Below, piece after piece: positions 27,299 to 36,977 of a DNA stretch of 64,000 bases. This DNA comes from Pannonibacter carbonis (lineage in GTDB: Bacteria > Pseudomonadota > Alphaproteobacteria > Rhizobiales > Stappiaceae). The notes beneath the pieces were generated by a model. It ran no database searches. It saw only the letters and a list, made by a program, of their open reading frames with translations, and was not told the origin of the DNA. The DNA is taken from contig NZ_PUDR01000020.1 of the NCBI RefSeq assembly GCF_003012935.1, forward strand, positions 1 to 64,000. Direction: 5' to 3'. The stretch's first letter is position 1. Every line of letters begins with the position of its first letter. The position numbers were made by a program, and so were the translations under genes.

Positions 27299-27997
27299 TC
27301 ACTCTCCTGCCATCTGTGACGGCCGGCGGCGCGAGCGCACCACCTGATAGCCCGGACGCCAAAGGTAGCGCACAGGAGCAGACAGCATGTGGACGAGACG
27401 GGTGAAGGGAAAGACGAGGAAGATCGTCAGGCCCAGCACCAGATGCAGCTTGAACAGCCAGCTCACATCCGTGATCTGCGCCGCTGCGTCCGCCTGGAAG
27501 GTGAAGATACCTTGTGCCCAGGACATGAACTTCGTCATCTCGTGACCGTCGAGATGCTGCAACGAGACCAAGATCGTACCAAGCCCGAGCACAAGCTGGG
27601 CCATCAACAGGAACAGGATGCCCGTGTCGGCAAAGCTGGACGTCGCCCGCACGCGCGGATCCATCAGCCGCCGGTGCAGCAGCATCAGACCACCGACGAG
27701 CGCGAAAATGCCGGCAATGCCACCAGCAACAATCGCCAGGACCTGCTTTGCGCCATGGCTGATACCGAGCGCATCAAAGATCCAGATCGGGGTCAGCAGG
27801 CCGAACAGATGACCAAAGAAAATGACCAGAATGCCGACATGAAACAGCACCGAGCCGATCATCAGCTGCTTGCGCCTGAGCAACTGGCTGGACGAGCTTT
27901 TCCAGGTGAAGGGGTCGCGCTCATAGCGGGCGATAGACCCGATCACCAGCACAGACAGGGCAATGTAGGGATAGATGCCGAAGAAGAAATTGTGCAT
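27299..27997 (-). CDS. narI: NarI: nitrate reductase gamma subunit (cytochrome b)
   Basis: A 232-aa membrane protein with five spans and the conserved haem-ligand histidines (SVLFHVGILVIFFGHLFG and KLHLVLGLTIFLVFPFTRLVHML). It oxidises quinol at the periplasmic side and passes electrons to NarH. The ATG at 27997 with GGAGGTTCAC upstream is better than an ATG at 28009 that overlaps the narJ stop. Confidence 0.95.
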   Translation of the reverse strand: MHNFFFGIYPYIALSVLVIGSIARYERDPFTWKSSSSQLLRRKQLMIGSVLFHVGILVIFFGHLFGLLTPIWIFDALGISHGAKQVLAIVAGGIAGIFALVGGLMLLHRRLMDPRVRATSSFADTGILFLLMAQLVLGLGTILVSLQHLDGHEMTKFMSWAQGIFTFQADAAAQITDVSWLFKLHLVLGLTIFLVFPFTRLVHMLSAPVRYLWRPGYQVVRSRRRPSQMAGE

Positions 27998-28008
27998 GTG
28001 AACCTCCA

Positions 28009-28713
28009 TCAGCCAGCAACAGATGCTGCGGCGGGCCGGGCCGGTTGATCCATTCGGGTGAGCATGTCGCGAACCTGCGGGCAGCCGGCGTTCGGATCCG
28101 GGCCGAAAGTGACCTGCGATTCCTCCCAGACCGCATCGAGGGCGGCGAGGTCCTGCGGGTCATCCTCCGGTTCGGCCAGAAGCGCCTCGACGGTTTCCTT
28201 TGCGGCAACCTTACCGGCCAGTTGCCCCAGAGCGACAAAGGCAGCCGCATAGGGGCTTTCCCGCCCGGCCAGACGGCGCTCAAGCACCGTCAGGATGTGG
28301 GCGGCATCGGCGAGGATCGCCTTTGCCTCTTCGGCAGGCCGCGTTGCCAGGAACTCCAGCAGCACCGGCAGATGGTCGGGCAACTCGCCGGTGACGGGCT
28401 CAAAGCCCGCCTCCCGGTAAGTCTCCACCAGGTCGACCATCGCGCTGCCCCGGTCACGCCTTTCGCCATGCACATGCTCGAACAGGTTGAGCGACAGGGT
28501 CCGGCTGCGGTCGAACAACCCGACATAGGTCTCCTGCAGATCATAGATATCGCCTGCGGCGAGCCCTTCGCCCAGGCTGGCAAGCCCGCGCCGCGCGAGC
28601 GCCGTCAGGCGGCTGTCGGCGACCAGAACCGCTGTGATCTCCGGCATCGCCGCCTGGAGTTCACGCGAGGGATAGCTGAGCAGAAGCGAGAAGGCTTTCA
28701 GGGACCGGTCCAT
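28009..28713 (-). CDS. narJ: NarJ: nitrate reductase chaperone
   Basis: A 234-aa TorD/NarJ-type chaperone (LKAFSLLLSYPSRELQAAMPEI at the start, YVGLFDRSRTLSLNLFEHVHGE, then DHLPVLLEFLA). It binds NarG and allows insertion of the molybdenum cofactor before membrane attachment. The start ATG overlaps the narH stop (TGATG). Confidence 0.94.
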   Translation of the reverse strand: MDRSLKAFSLLLSYPSRELQAAMPEITAVLVADSRLTALARRGLASLGEGLAAGDIYDLQETYVGLFDRSRTLSLNLFEHVHGERRDRGSAMVDLVETYREAGFEPVTGELPDHLPVLLEFLATRPAEEAKAILADAAHILTVLERRLAGRESPYAAAFVALGQLAGKVAAKETVEALLAEPEDDPQDLAALDAVWEESQVTFGPDPNAGCPQVRDMLTRMDQPARPAAASVAG

Positions 28714-30236
28714 CACTGCACCTCCTCCGGCATCCGCAAGGGCCGCTTGGAGGCGCCAAAGAGCGAGGTCTTGGAGATGCCGGTGGAGCAGCCATTGCCA
28801 TCGGTAAAGCCGCAGCCACCCTTCAGGTCATAGGCCTCCTCCACCTGTTCGCGGTGCGTGGTGGGAATGACGAAACGGTCCTCGTAGTCGGCAATCGCCA
28901 TGATCTTGTACATGTCCTCGATCATGGCCGACGACAGCCCCACCTTCGCGGCAATGCCCTCGTCGATCACGCCGTCGATGGTCTTCGCGCGCATGTAGGC
29001 ACGCATGGCCAGCATGCGTTCCAGGGCCAGCACCACCGGGGCCTCGTCGCCTGCTGTCAGCATGTTGGCGAGGTAGCGAACCGGAATGCGCAGGGAGCGG
29101 ACATCCGGCATCTCGCCGTCCGTACCGATCTTGCCGGCCTTGGCTGCGTTCTGGATCGGCGACAGCGGCGGGATGTACCAGACCATCGGCAGGGTGCGGT
29201 ATTCCGGGTGCAGCGGAAAGGCGACCTTCCAGTCCATCGCCATCTTCCACACCGGGCTTTCCTGCGCCGCCTTGATCCAGTCCTCCGGAATGCCGGCCTT
29301 GCGTGCCTCGGCAATCACCGCTGGATCATTAGGATCAAGGAAGACGCCGAGCTGGGCGTCATAGAGGTCCTTCTCGTGTTCGACCGAGGCCGCTTCCTCA
29401 ATCTTGTCAGCATCATAGAGCATGACGCCAATGTAGCGGATGCGGCCGACGCAGGTTTCCGAACAGATGGTCGGATTGCCGCTTTCGATGCGTGGATAGC
29501 AGAGGGTGCATTTCTCCGACTTGCCGGTCGACCAGTTGTAATAAACCTTCTTGTACGGACAGCCGGACACGCACATGCGCCAGCCACGGCACTTCTCCTG
29601 GTCGATCAGGACGATGCCATCCTCCTCGCGCTTGTAGATCGCGCCGGACGGACAGGACGCCGCACAGGCCGGATTGAGGCAGTGCTCGCACAGGCGTGGC
29701 AGATACATCATGAAGGTGTTTTCGTACTGGCCGTAGATCTCCTTCTGCACGCCTTCAAAATTGTAGTCTTGACTGCGCTTGGAGAATTCACCTCCCAGGA
29801 TTTCCTCCCAGTTCGGCCCCTTCACGATCTTCTCCATCCGCTCGCCAGTGATCTTGGAGCGCGGCCGGGCCGTCGGGAAAGCATTCATCTCCGGCGCCGA
29901 CTTCAGATGGTCGTAGTCGAAGTCGAACGGCTCGTAATAGTCGTCGATCTCCGGCAGGTCCGGATTGGCAAAGAGGTTGGCAAGGATGCGCCACTTCGCC
30001 CCCTGCTTCGGCTGCAGCTTGCCGGAGCGGGTCCGGGTCCAGCCGCCGTTCCAGCGCTTCTGGTTTTCCCAGTCGGTCGGATAGCCGGTGCCTGGCTTGG
30101 TCTCGACGTTGTTGAACCAGGCGTATTCGACGCCGTCGCGGGTGGTCCAGACGTTCTTGCAAGTGACGGAGCAGGTGTGGCAGCCGATACATTTGTCGAG
30201 GTTCAGCACCATGCCGATTTGCGCACGAATCTTCAT
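28713..30236 (-). CDS. narH: NarH: nitrate reductase beta subunit
   Basis: A 507-aa electron-transfer subunit with four Fe-S clusters. Visible Cys motifs include CIGCHTCSVTCKNVW near the N-terminus, CEHCLNPACAASCPSG, CRGWRMCVSGCPYKK (Trp in place of one Cys, as in NarH, giving the 3Fe-4S cluster) and CTLCYPRIESGNPTICSETC. It links NarI to NarG. The start overlaps the narG stop by 4 bp. Confidence 0.97.
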   Translation of the reverse strand: MKIRAQIGMVLNLDKCIGCHTCSVTCKNVWTTRDGVEYAWFNNVETKPGTGYPTDWENQKRWNGGWTRTRSGKLQPKQGAKWRILANLFANPDLPEIDDYYEPFDFDYDHLKSAPEMNAFPTARPRSKITGERMEKIVKGPNWEEILGGEFSKRSQDYNFEGVQKEIYGQYENTFMMYLPRLCEHCLNPACAASCPSGAIYKREEDGIVLIDQEKCRGWRMCVSGCPYKKVYYNWSTGKSEKCTLCYPRIESGNPTICSETCVGRIRYIGVMLYDADKIEEAASVEHEKDLYDAQLGVFLDPNDPAVIAEARKAGIPEDWIKAAQESPVWKMAMDWKVAFPLHPEYRTLPMVWYIPPLSPIQNAAKAGKIGTDGEMPDVRSLRIPVRYLANMLTAGDEAPVVLALERMLAMRAYMRAKTIDGVIDEGIAAKVGLSSAMIEDMYKIMAIADYEDRFVIPTTHREQVEEAYDLKGGCGFTDGNGCSTGISKTSLFGASKRPLRMPEEVQ

Positions 30237-33200
30237 TCTGCTGCCTCCTTCTGGGCGGCGGTTGCGCTGGCGGGTTCGTCAAGCCAGTCGACCTTGTTCA
30301 TCTTGCGAAGGATGACGAACTCGTCCCGGTTCGAGCCGACGGTGCCGTAGTAATTGAAGCCGTAGCTCTGCTGGGCGTAGCCGCCGATCATGTGGGTGGG
30401 TTTGAGCGTGGCGCGGGTCACGGAGTTATGGATGCCGCCGCGCAGGCCGGTCTTCTCCGAGCCCGGCGTGTTCACGATCTTTTCCTGGGCGTGGTACATG
30501 AAGAGCGTGCCGTCCTTCATGCGCTGGGAGACAACCGCGCGGGCCGTCAGCGCCCCGTTCGAGTTGTAGACCTCGACCCAGTCGTTATCGGCGACGCCGG
30601 CCTTCTGTGCATCGCGCTCCGACAGCCAGACCACCGGGCCACCGCGGTTCAGCGTCAGCATCAGGAGGTTGTCGGAATAAGTGGAGTGGATGCCCCACTT
30701 CTGATGCGGCGTGATGAAGTTCAGGACGATATGCGGACGTCCGTCGCGGGCGCTGTCATTCACGTCCGGAGTGATGGTCTTCAGGTCCACCGGCGGCCGG
30801 TACTGGCAGAAGCCTTCACCGAAGGCACGCATCCACAGGTGATCCTGATAGAGCTGCTGACGCCCGGTGAGCGTGCGCCAGGGGATCAGCTCATGGACGT
30901 TGGTGTAACCGGCGTTGTAGCAGACCTCCTCGCTTTCGATGCCCGACCAGGTCGGCGACGAGATGATCTTGCGCGGCTGGGCAGCGATGTCGCGGAAGCG
31001 GATCTTCTCGTCTTCCTTCTTGGCAGCCAGATGCGCATGTTCACGACCGGTGGCCTTGGACAGGGCGTTCCACGCCTTGACGGCCACCTCCCCGTTTGTT
31101 TCCGGCGCCAGCATCAGGATGACTTCGCAGGCGTCGATGGCGGTGTCGATGCGGGCAAGGCCCTTCGAGCTGCCGGCGCGGTGCTCGCCATTCAACGCCT
31201 TGAGGTGATGCACCTCGTGCTTGGTGTCCCAGTTGATGCCCTTGCCGCCATTGCCGACTTTGTCCATCAGAGGCCCAAGGGCGGTGAACCGGTCATAGAT
31301 CGCGCCATAATCCCGCTCGACAGCGATATAGGCCGGTGCCGTCTTGCCCGGGATAAGGTCACATTCGCCCTTCTTCCAGTCCTTGACGTCGCCCTGGGCA
31401 AGCTCGGCGGCCGTGTCATGCAGCAGCGGCAGGGCCACCACATCGGTTTCCGTACCCAGAACCTCCGGCGCGACTTCCTGGAACTTCTTCGCGATGGACT
31501 TGAAGATTTCCCAGTCGGAACGGCTTTCATAGGCCGGATCCACCGCTGCCTGCAGCGGATGGATGAAGGGATGCATGTCGGACGTGTTGAGATCGTCCTT
31601 CTCGTACCAGGAGGCCGTGGGCAGAACGATGTCGGAATAGACGGCCGTCGTCGACATGCGGAAGTCGATGCAGACGAGCAGGTCCAGCTTGCCGCGCGGT
31701 GCCTCGCCGTGCCAGACGGCCTCGACCGGCTTGACGCCGCCCTCCTCGCCGAGGTCCTTGCCAAGCACGCCATGGTCAGTGCCCAGAAGGTGCTTGAGGA
31801 AATACTCATGCCCCTTGCCGCTGGAGCCCAGCAGGTTGGAACGCCAGATGAAGAGGTTGCGCGGCCAGTTTTCCGGCGCATCCGGATCCTCGCAGGACAT
31901 CTGCAACGAGCCATCCTTCAGGCCGCGCGCCACATAGTCCCTGGCCTCCATGCCTTCGGCCTTGGCAGCCCGGCCGACATCCAGCGGGTTCTGCTTCAGT
32001 TGCGGGGCGGACGGAAGCCAGCCCATCCGCTCGGCGCGGATGTTGTAGTCAATCAGGCTGACGTTCCAGTCTCCGGCCGGAGCGGTCGGCGACAGGATCT
32101 CGGCGGCGGTCACAGTCTCGTAGCGCCACTGGTCGGTGTGCGCATACCAGGCGGAGGTAGAGTTCATGTGGCGCGGCGGGCGGGCCCAGTCGAGGGCAAA
32201 AGCAAGCGGGGCCCAGCCGGTCTGCGGCCGCAGCTTTTCCTGTCCCACGTAATGCGACCAGCCACCGCCGGACTGGCCAACGCATCCGCACATCACCAGC
32301 ATGTTGATGATGCCCCGGTAATTCATGTCCATGTGGTACCAGTGGTTCAGACCGGCCCCGAGAATGACCATGGACTTGCCGCGTGTCTTTTCTGCATTGA
32401 GCGCGAATTCGCGGGCGACATGGACGATCTTGTCGCGCGGCACACCGGTGATCTTCTCGGCCCAGGCCGGCGTGTAAGGCACATCCTCGTCATAGGACAT
32501 GCTGACCCAGTTTCCGCCAAGGCCACGGTCGAGGCTGTAGTTGGCGCAGAACAGGTCGAAGACCGTCGCCACCAGAGCCTCGCCGTCGGCCAGTTTCAAC
32601 CGCTTGACCGGGATCGCCCGGGTCAGGACATCCGGATGCTGGCAAACCTCGAAAGGCCCGCTGGCCTTGCCGCCAAAATACGGGAAGTCGACGGAGACCA
32701 CATCGTCCTGGTCCTCTTCCAGCACGAAGGACAGGCGAAGGTCCGTGTCTTCGCCCTTGGCCCGTTCCTCCAGGTTCCACACCCCGGTCTCGCCCCAGCG
32801 GAAGCCGATGGAGCCATTGGGCACAACCATCCGGCCGGACTTGCGGTCATAGGCAACCGTCTTCCAGTCCGGATTGTTAGTCTCGCCCAGCTTGCCGTCA
32901 AAGTCATCGGCACGCAGGAACCGGCCGGGGATCAGCCGCCCGTCCTTTTCCTCCAGACGCACCAGCATCGGCATGTCGGTGTATTTGCGAACGTAGTCCT
33001 CGAAATACTCGGCCTGCCGGTCGAGATGGAATTCGCGCAGGATGACATGGCCCATGGCCATGGCGAGGGCCGAGTCCGTTCCCTGCTTGGGCGCCAGCCA
33101 GACATCGCCGAACTTGGCCGCTTCCGAATAATCCGGGCAGATGACTGCGGACTTCGCACCACGATAGCGGGCTTCGGTGTAGAAATGGGCGTCCGGCGTG

Positions 33201-33982
33201 CGCGTCTGCGGCACGTTGGAGCCCCACAGCAGCAGATACCCGGCATTGTACCAGTCCGCCGATTCCGGAACGTCCGTCTGCTCGCCCCAGGTCATGGGGC
33301 TGGCCGGCGGCAGGTCGCAGTACCAATCGTAGAAGGACATGCAGGTGCCACCGATAAGGCTCAGATAGCGCGATCCGGCGGCATAGCTGACCATGGACAT
33401 GGCCGGGATCGGCGAGAAGCCGAAGATCCGGTCCGGACCCCAGGTCTTTGCGGTATAGGCATTGGACGCGGCGATGATCTCCGTCGCTTCCTCCCAGGTG
33501 GCGCGCACGAAACCGCCCTTGCCGCGTGTCTTCACATAGGACGCGCGCAGCGCCGGGTCAGACTGCAGCTTGGCCCAGGCGGCGACCGGGGTGAGCGTCT
33601 TGCGCAATTCCCGCCAGGCGCGCATCAGGCGTCCGCGGATCAGCGGGTTCTTCACCCGGTTGGCCGAGTAGAGATACCAGCTGTAGGAGGCACCGCGGGC
33701 GCAGCCGCGCGGCTCGTGGTTGGGAAGATCCGGCCGCGTCCTTGGATAGTCCGTCTGCTGGGTTTCCCAGGTGACGATGCCGGACTTGACATAGATCTTC
33801 CACGAGCAGGAGCCCGTGCAGTTCACACCGTGGGTGGAGCGCACGATCTTGTCGTGGCGCCAGCGATTACGATAGGTCTCCTCCCAGTCGCGGTTCTCCC
33901 GCGTGGTCTGGCCGTGGCCGTTGGAGAATGTATCCAGCTGTTTTGACTGGAAGAAGTTCAATCGGTCGAGCAGATGGCTCAT
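30233..33982 (-). CDS. narG: NarG: nitrate reductase alpha subunit (molybdenum)
   Basis: A 1249-aa catalytic subunit that reduces nitrate to nitrite in the cytoplasm. The N-terminal His/Cys cluster (HGVNCTGSCSWKIYVKSG) binds the FS0 4Fe-4S cluster. The YSWYLYSANRVKNPLIRG segment and the PAMSMVSYAAG and GTCMSFYDWYCDLPPASPMTWGEQTDVPESADW blocks are typical and include the Mo-ligand Asp region. Length is normal for NarG. No signal peptide is present, consistent with the cytoplasmic form. Confidence 0.97.
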   Translation of the reverse strand: MSHLLDRLNFFQSKQLDTFSNGHGQTTRENRDWEETYRNRWRHDKIVRSTHGVNCTGSCSWKIYVKSGIVTWETQQTDYPRTRPDLPNHEPRGCARGASYSWYLYSANRVKNPLIRGRLMRAWRELRKTLTPVAAWAKLQSDPALRASYVKTRGKGGFVRATWEEATEIIAASNAYTAKTWGPDRIFGFSPIPAMSMVSYAAGSRYLSLIGGTCMSFYDWYCDLPPASPMTWGEQTDVPESADWYNAGYLLLWGSNVPQTRTPDAHFYTEARYRGAKSAVICPDYSEAAKFGDVWLAPKQGTDSALAMAMGHVILREFHLDRQAEYFEDYVRKYTDMPMLVRLEEKDGRLIPGRFLRADDFDGKLGETNNPDWKTVAYDRKSGRMVVPNGSIGFRWGETGVWNLEERAKGEDTDLRLSFVLEEDQDDVVSVDFPYFGGKASGPFEVCQHPDVLTRAIPVKRLKLADGEALVATVFDLFCANYSLDRGLGGNWVSMSYDEDVPYTPAWAEKITGVPRDKIVHVAREFALNAEKTRGKSMVILGAGLNHWYHMDMNYRGIINMLVMCGCVGQSGGGWSHYVGQEKLRPQTGWAPLAFALDWARPPRHMNSTSAWYAHTDQWRYETVTAAEILSPTAPAGDWNVSLIDYNIRAERMGWLPSAPQLKQNPLDVGRAAKAEGMEARDYVARGLKDGSLQMSCEDPDAPENWPRNLFIWRSNLLGSSGKGHEYFLKHLLGTDHGVLGKDLGEEGGVKPVEAVWHGEAPRGKLDLLVCIDFRMSTTAVYSDIVLPTASWYEKDDLNTSDMHPFIHPLQAAVDPAYESRSDWEIFKSIAKKFQEVAPEVLGTETDVVALPLLHDTAAELAQGDVKDWKKGECDLIPGKTAPAYIAVERDYGAIYDRFTALGPLMDKVGNGGKGINWDTKHEVHHLKALNGEHRAGSSKGLARIDTAIDACEVILMLAPETNGEVAVKAWNALSKATGREHAHLAAKKEDEKIRFRDIAAQPRKIISSPTWSGIESEEVCYNAGYTNVHELIPWRTLTGRQQLYQDHLWMRAFGEGFCQYRPPVDLKTITPDVNDSARDGRPHIVLNFITPHQKWGIHSTYSDNLLMLTLNRGGPVVWLSERDAQKAGVADNDWVEVYNSNGALTARAVVSQRMKDGTLFMYHAQEKIVNTPGSEKTGLRGGIHNSVTRATLKPTHMIGGYAQQSYGFNYYGTVGSNRDEFVILRKMNKVDWLDEPASATAAQKEAAE

Positions 33983-34004
33983 CTGGCTTTCCTTTCAGAT
34001 CCGA

Positions 34005-36779
34005 TCAGGCCGTCTGGACGGCAGCGGGAGCTGCAGCGCGGCGTTCGATGGCATGGAGAAGACCGCCGGGGCGCGTGTAGACCACGTAGGTCAGCCCGAG
34101 GCAGAGGACGTAGAAGGCGAGGAACGCCCAGAGTGCGCCGACGGGCGAACCCATCATGCTGAGTGACGTCCCGTAGGCCTTGGGGATGAAGAAGCCGCCA
34201 TAGGCGCCGATGGCCGAGGTGAAGGCGATGATCGCCGCCGACTCGCGTTCCGCCTGGCGGCGCGCGTCGTCGCCGGTCAGTTGCGGCATCAGCCGGGCCA
34301 CTTCCTTACCCATGATCACCGGGATCATCTGGAAGGTGGAGGCATTGCCGACGCCGGTGAAGAAGAACAACGCCATGAAACAGGAGAAGAAGCCCCAGAA
34401 CGCGCCTGGCTGGTCCTTGATGCCAAGGAAGAAGATCACGCCGGCGACTGCCGCAATCATGCCGGCAAAGACCCAGAAGGTGACGCGGCCACCGCCGTAC
34501 TTGTCAGACATCCAGCCCGTACCGGCCCGCGACAACGCGCCGACCAATGGCCCGAGGAAGACATACTGCAGGGCATTCACGTCCGGGAAGGTGATCTTGG
34601 CCAGCAGCGGGAAGCCTGCGGAGTAGCCGATGAAGCTGCCGAAAGTGCCGATGTAGAGAACGCACATCAGCCAGTTCTGCTTGCGGCCGAAGATGACCGC
34701 CTGCTCCTTGAAGCTGGCGCGGGCATCGGCGATGTCGTTCATGCCGATCCAGGCGGCCGCCGTGGACGCGAGAATGAAGGGCACCCAGATGAAGCCCGCG
34801 TTCTGCATGAACAGCTGACCACCGTCGCCAAGCTGCTGCGGTGCGCCGCCGATGGCTCCGAAGACCCCGACCGTGATCACAAGCGGCACGAGGAACTGCA
34901 TCACCGAGACGCCGAGATTCCCGAGACCGGCATTCAGTGCCAGGGCATTGCCCTTCTCTGCCTTGGGGAAGAAGAAGCTGATGTTGGCCATCGAGGAGGC
35001 AAAATTGCCGCCACCCAGCCCGCACAGCAGCGCCAGCACAAGGAAGATCAGATACGGCGTCTCCGGATCCTGCACCGCATAGCCGATGCCAAGCGCCGGG
35101 ATCAGCAGCGAGGCCGTGGACAGTGTAGTCCAGAGCCGGCCACCAAAGATCGGCACCATGAAGCTGTAGAAGATGCGCAGCGTCGCCCCGGACAGCGCCG
35201 GCAGGGCTGCCAGCCAGAAAAGCTGGTCCGCCGTGAAGGCAAAGCCGATGGCCGGCAGCCGCGCGACCACGACCGACCACACCATCCAGACAGAGAAGGC
35301 AAGCAGCAGCGCCGGGATCGAGATCCAGAGATTGCGCCGGGCTATGGCCTGTCCCTTCGACTGCCAGAACGTCTTGTCTTCCGGCTTCCACTCGGTCAGG
35401 ACGCCGCTCATTACCGTTTTGCCGGGCACGTGAATGTCCTGCATTTCCGGCAGCTCCGGTAGCCGGTCAAGCACGGCGCCATGGGCCGCGCGCTCCATCT
35501 GCCGGATGGAGAGATGCATCCAGGCGAGCGCAACCGCGACAAGGGCGAAAAGCAACGCAAAGCAGCTGGTGTAGATGCCGGTGACGTCCAGCAGCGCACC
35601 GAAGATGATCGGCAGGACAAAACCGCCAAGACCACCGATCATGCCGACAAGGCCACCGACGGACCCGACGTGATCGGGATAGTAGACAGGGATGTGCTTG
35701 AACACCGCCGCCTTGCCAAGGCTCATGAAGAAGCCGAGCGCAAACATGGTCATGACGAAGGGCCACAGACCCATTTCAGTCGAGAAGGTGATGAGGCCAT
35801 CCTTGCCGCGAATGACATAATCCGTCGGCGGGTAGGACAGCATGAACAGGAACACCAGCGAGAAGCCGAAGGTCCAGTACATGACGGCGCGCGCGCCGAA
35901 GCGATCAGACAGATGGCCGCCATAGGCGCGGAACAGCGAGGCAGACAGGGAGAAAGCAGCCGCCGCCATACCGGCCGTCTTCACGTCAACGCCGTAGACC
36001 GAGATCAGGTAATGCGGCATCCACAGTGCCAGCGCCACGAAGGCCCCAAAGACAAAGAAGTAGTAGAGCGAGAAGCGCCAGACCTGCAGGTTCTTCAGCG
36101 GCGCAAACTGCTCGGCGAGCGAGGGTGCCTTGACGCCGGACGCACGCCGGGCGGTGAGCTGCGGATCGTCCTTGGCCAGCAGGAAAAATGCGACGGCCAT
36201 GAGTGCAAGGCCGATGGCCCAGACATGGGCAACGCCCTGCCAGCCATAGGCCACCATGACAAAGGGCGCGACGAACTTGGTCACCGCCGCCCCGACATTG
36301 CCCGCGCCGAAAATCCCGAGCGCCGTGCCCTGGTGGCCAGCGTCATACCAGCGCGAGACATAGGCGACGCCGATGATGAAGGAGCCACCGGCAAGGCCAA
36401 TTCCGAGCGCTGCCAGCAGATACATCGGATAGGTGGTGGCGTAGGTCAGTGCCCATGTCGCGGCCGCCGTGAGCAGCATCTGCGCAGAGAAAACCAGACG
36501 ACCGCCGTATTTCTCCGTCCAGACGCCAAGGAACAGCCGTGTCACTGATCCGGTCAGGATTGGCGTTGCCACCAGGAGTCCGAACTGGAATTCGGTCAGA
36601 CCCAGTTCTGTCTTGATGGCAACACCGATGATGGAAAAGATCGTCCACACTGCAAAACAGGCCGTAAAGGCGATCGTACTCAGCGCAAGCGCGCGGTTTT
36701 GCGCGCCGCTGGAAACGGATGGCGACGTAATCACAGGGTACTCTCCCAGCTTTGACACCCATTCGCGTCGGGATGTCAT
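34005..36779 (-). CDS. narK: NarK: fused nitrate/proton symporter and nitrate/nitrite antiporter
   Basis: A 924-aa protein made of two 12-span major-facilitator units (NarK1 and NarK2) joined by a linker around residues 430-480. The first half starts with IAFTACFAVWTIFSIIGVAIK and the second with LWISIPALLLAFSVWMVWSVVVARLPAIG. Each half has the glycine-rich nitrate signature (LAGGSFIIGVAYVSRWY in the first, LCGLGGGNFASSMANISFFFP in the second). The fusion is known from Paracoccus. The start is probably ATG 36779, but GTG codons downstream are possible. It leads the nar operon. Confidence 0.95.
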   Translation of the reverse strand: MTSRREWVSKLGEYPVITSPSVSSGAQNRALALSTIAFTACFAVWTIFSIIGVAIKTELGLTEFQFGLLVATPILTGSVTRLFLGVWTEKYGGRLVFSAQMLLTAAATWALTYATTYPMYLLAALGIGLAGGSFIIGVAYVSRWYDAGHQGTALGIFGAGNVGAAVTKFVAPFVMVAYGWQGVAHVWAIGLALMAVAFFLLAKDDPQLTARRASGVKAPSLAEQFAPLKNLQVWRFSLYYFFVFGAFVALALWMPHYLISVYGVDVKTAGMAAAAFSLSASLFRAYGGHLSDRFGARAVMYWTFGFSLVFLFMLSYPPTDYVIRGKDGLITFSTEMGLWPFVMTMFALGFFMSLGKAAVFKHIPVYYPDHVGSVGGLVGMIGGLGGFVLPIIFGALLDVTGIYTSCFALLFALVAVALAWMHLSIRQMERAAHGAVLDRLPELPEMQDIHVPGKTVMSGVLTEWKPEDKTFWQSKGQAIARRNLWISIPALLLAFSVWMVWSVVVARLPAIGFAFTADQLFWLAALPALSGATLRIFYSFMVPIFGGRLWTTLSTASLLIPALGIGYAVQDPETPYLIFLVLALLCGLGGGNFASSMANISFFFPKAEKGNALALNAGLGNLGVSVMQFLVPLVITVGVFGAIGGAPQQLGDGGQLFMQNAGFIWVPFILASTAAAWIGMNDIADARASFKEQAVIFGRKQNWLMCVLYIGTFGSFIGYSAGFPLLAKITFPDVNALQYVFLGPLVGALSRAGTGWMSDKYGGGRVTFWVFAGMIAAVAGVIFFLGIKDQPGAFWGFFSCFMALFFFTGVGNASTFQMIPVIMGKEVARLMPQLTGDDARRQAERESAAIIAFTSAIGAYGGFFIPKAYGTSLSMMGSPVGALWAFLAFYVLCLGLTYVVYTRPGGLLHAIERRAAAPAAVQTA

Positions 36780-36811
36780 GCGGAGACTGGCGAGAGATCG
36801 TCCGCGAAAAC

Positions 36812-36825
36812 TTGACCTGCATCAA
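36812..36825. promoter_or_regulatory. FNR/NarR-type box upstream of narK
   Basis: TTGACCTGCATCAA matches TTGAY-N4-RTCAA. It is centred about 39 bp before the narK ATG on the minus strand, a normal activator position for the narKGHJI transcript. Confidence 0.8.
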
Positions 36826-36924
36826 ATATCTGACGCAGCGAGACGAAATAAACGCAAAGGTCGAATTGTTATTACAGTCGATTGATCTGCTAGGACTGAG
36901 ATGACGTGTTTTTGAATTTTGCGA

Positions 36925-36938
36925 TTGACATTTATCAA
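36925..36938. promoter_or_regulatory. FNR/NarR-type box upstream of narR
   Basis: TTGACATTTATCAA is centred about 46 bp before the narR start on the plus strand. With the narK site it makes a divergent control region of 198 bp. It may allow control by FNR or autoregulation by NarR. Confidence 0.8.
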
Positions 36939-36977
36939 TCGTCGAGGGCAAATCACGCAGGGAGACAGTGACAACAC

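Noticed and set aside
30392-33946. An 1184-codon plus-strand frame opposite narG
   Set aside because: It is the antisense shadow of narG. The minus-strand frame has the conserved cluster and cofactor motifs.
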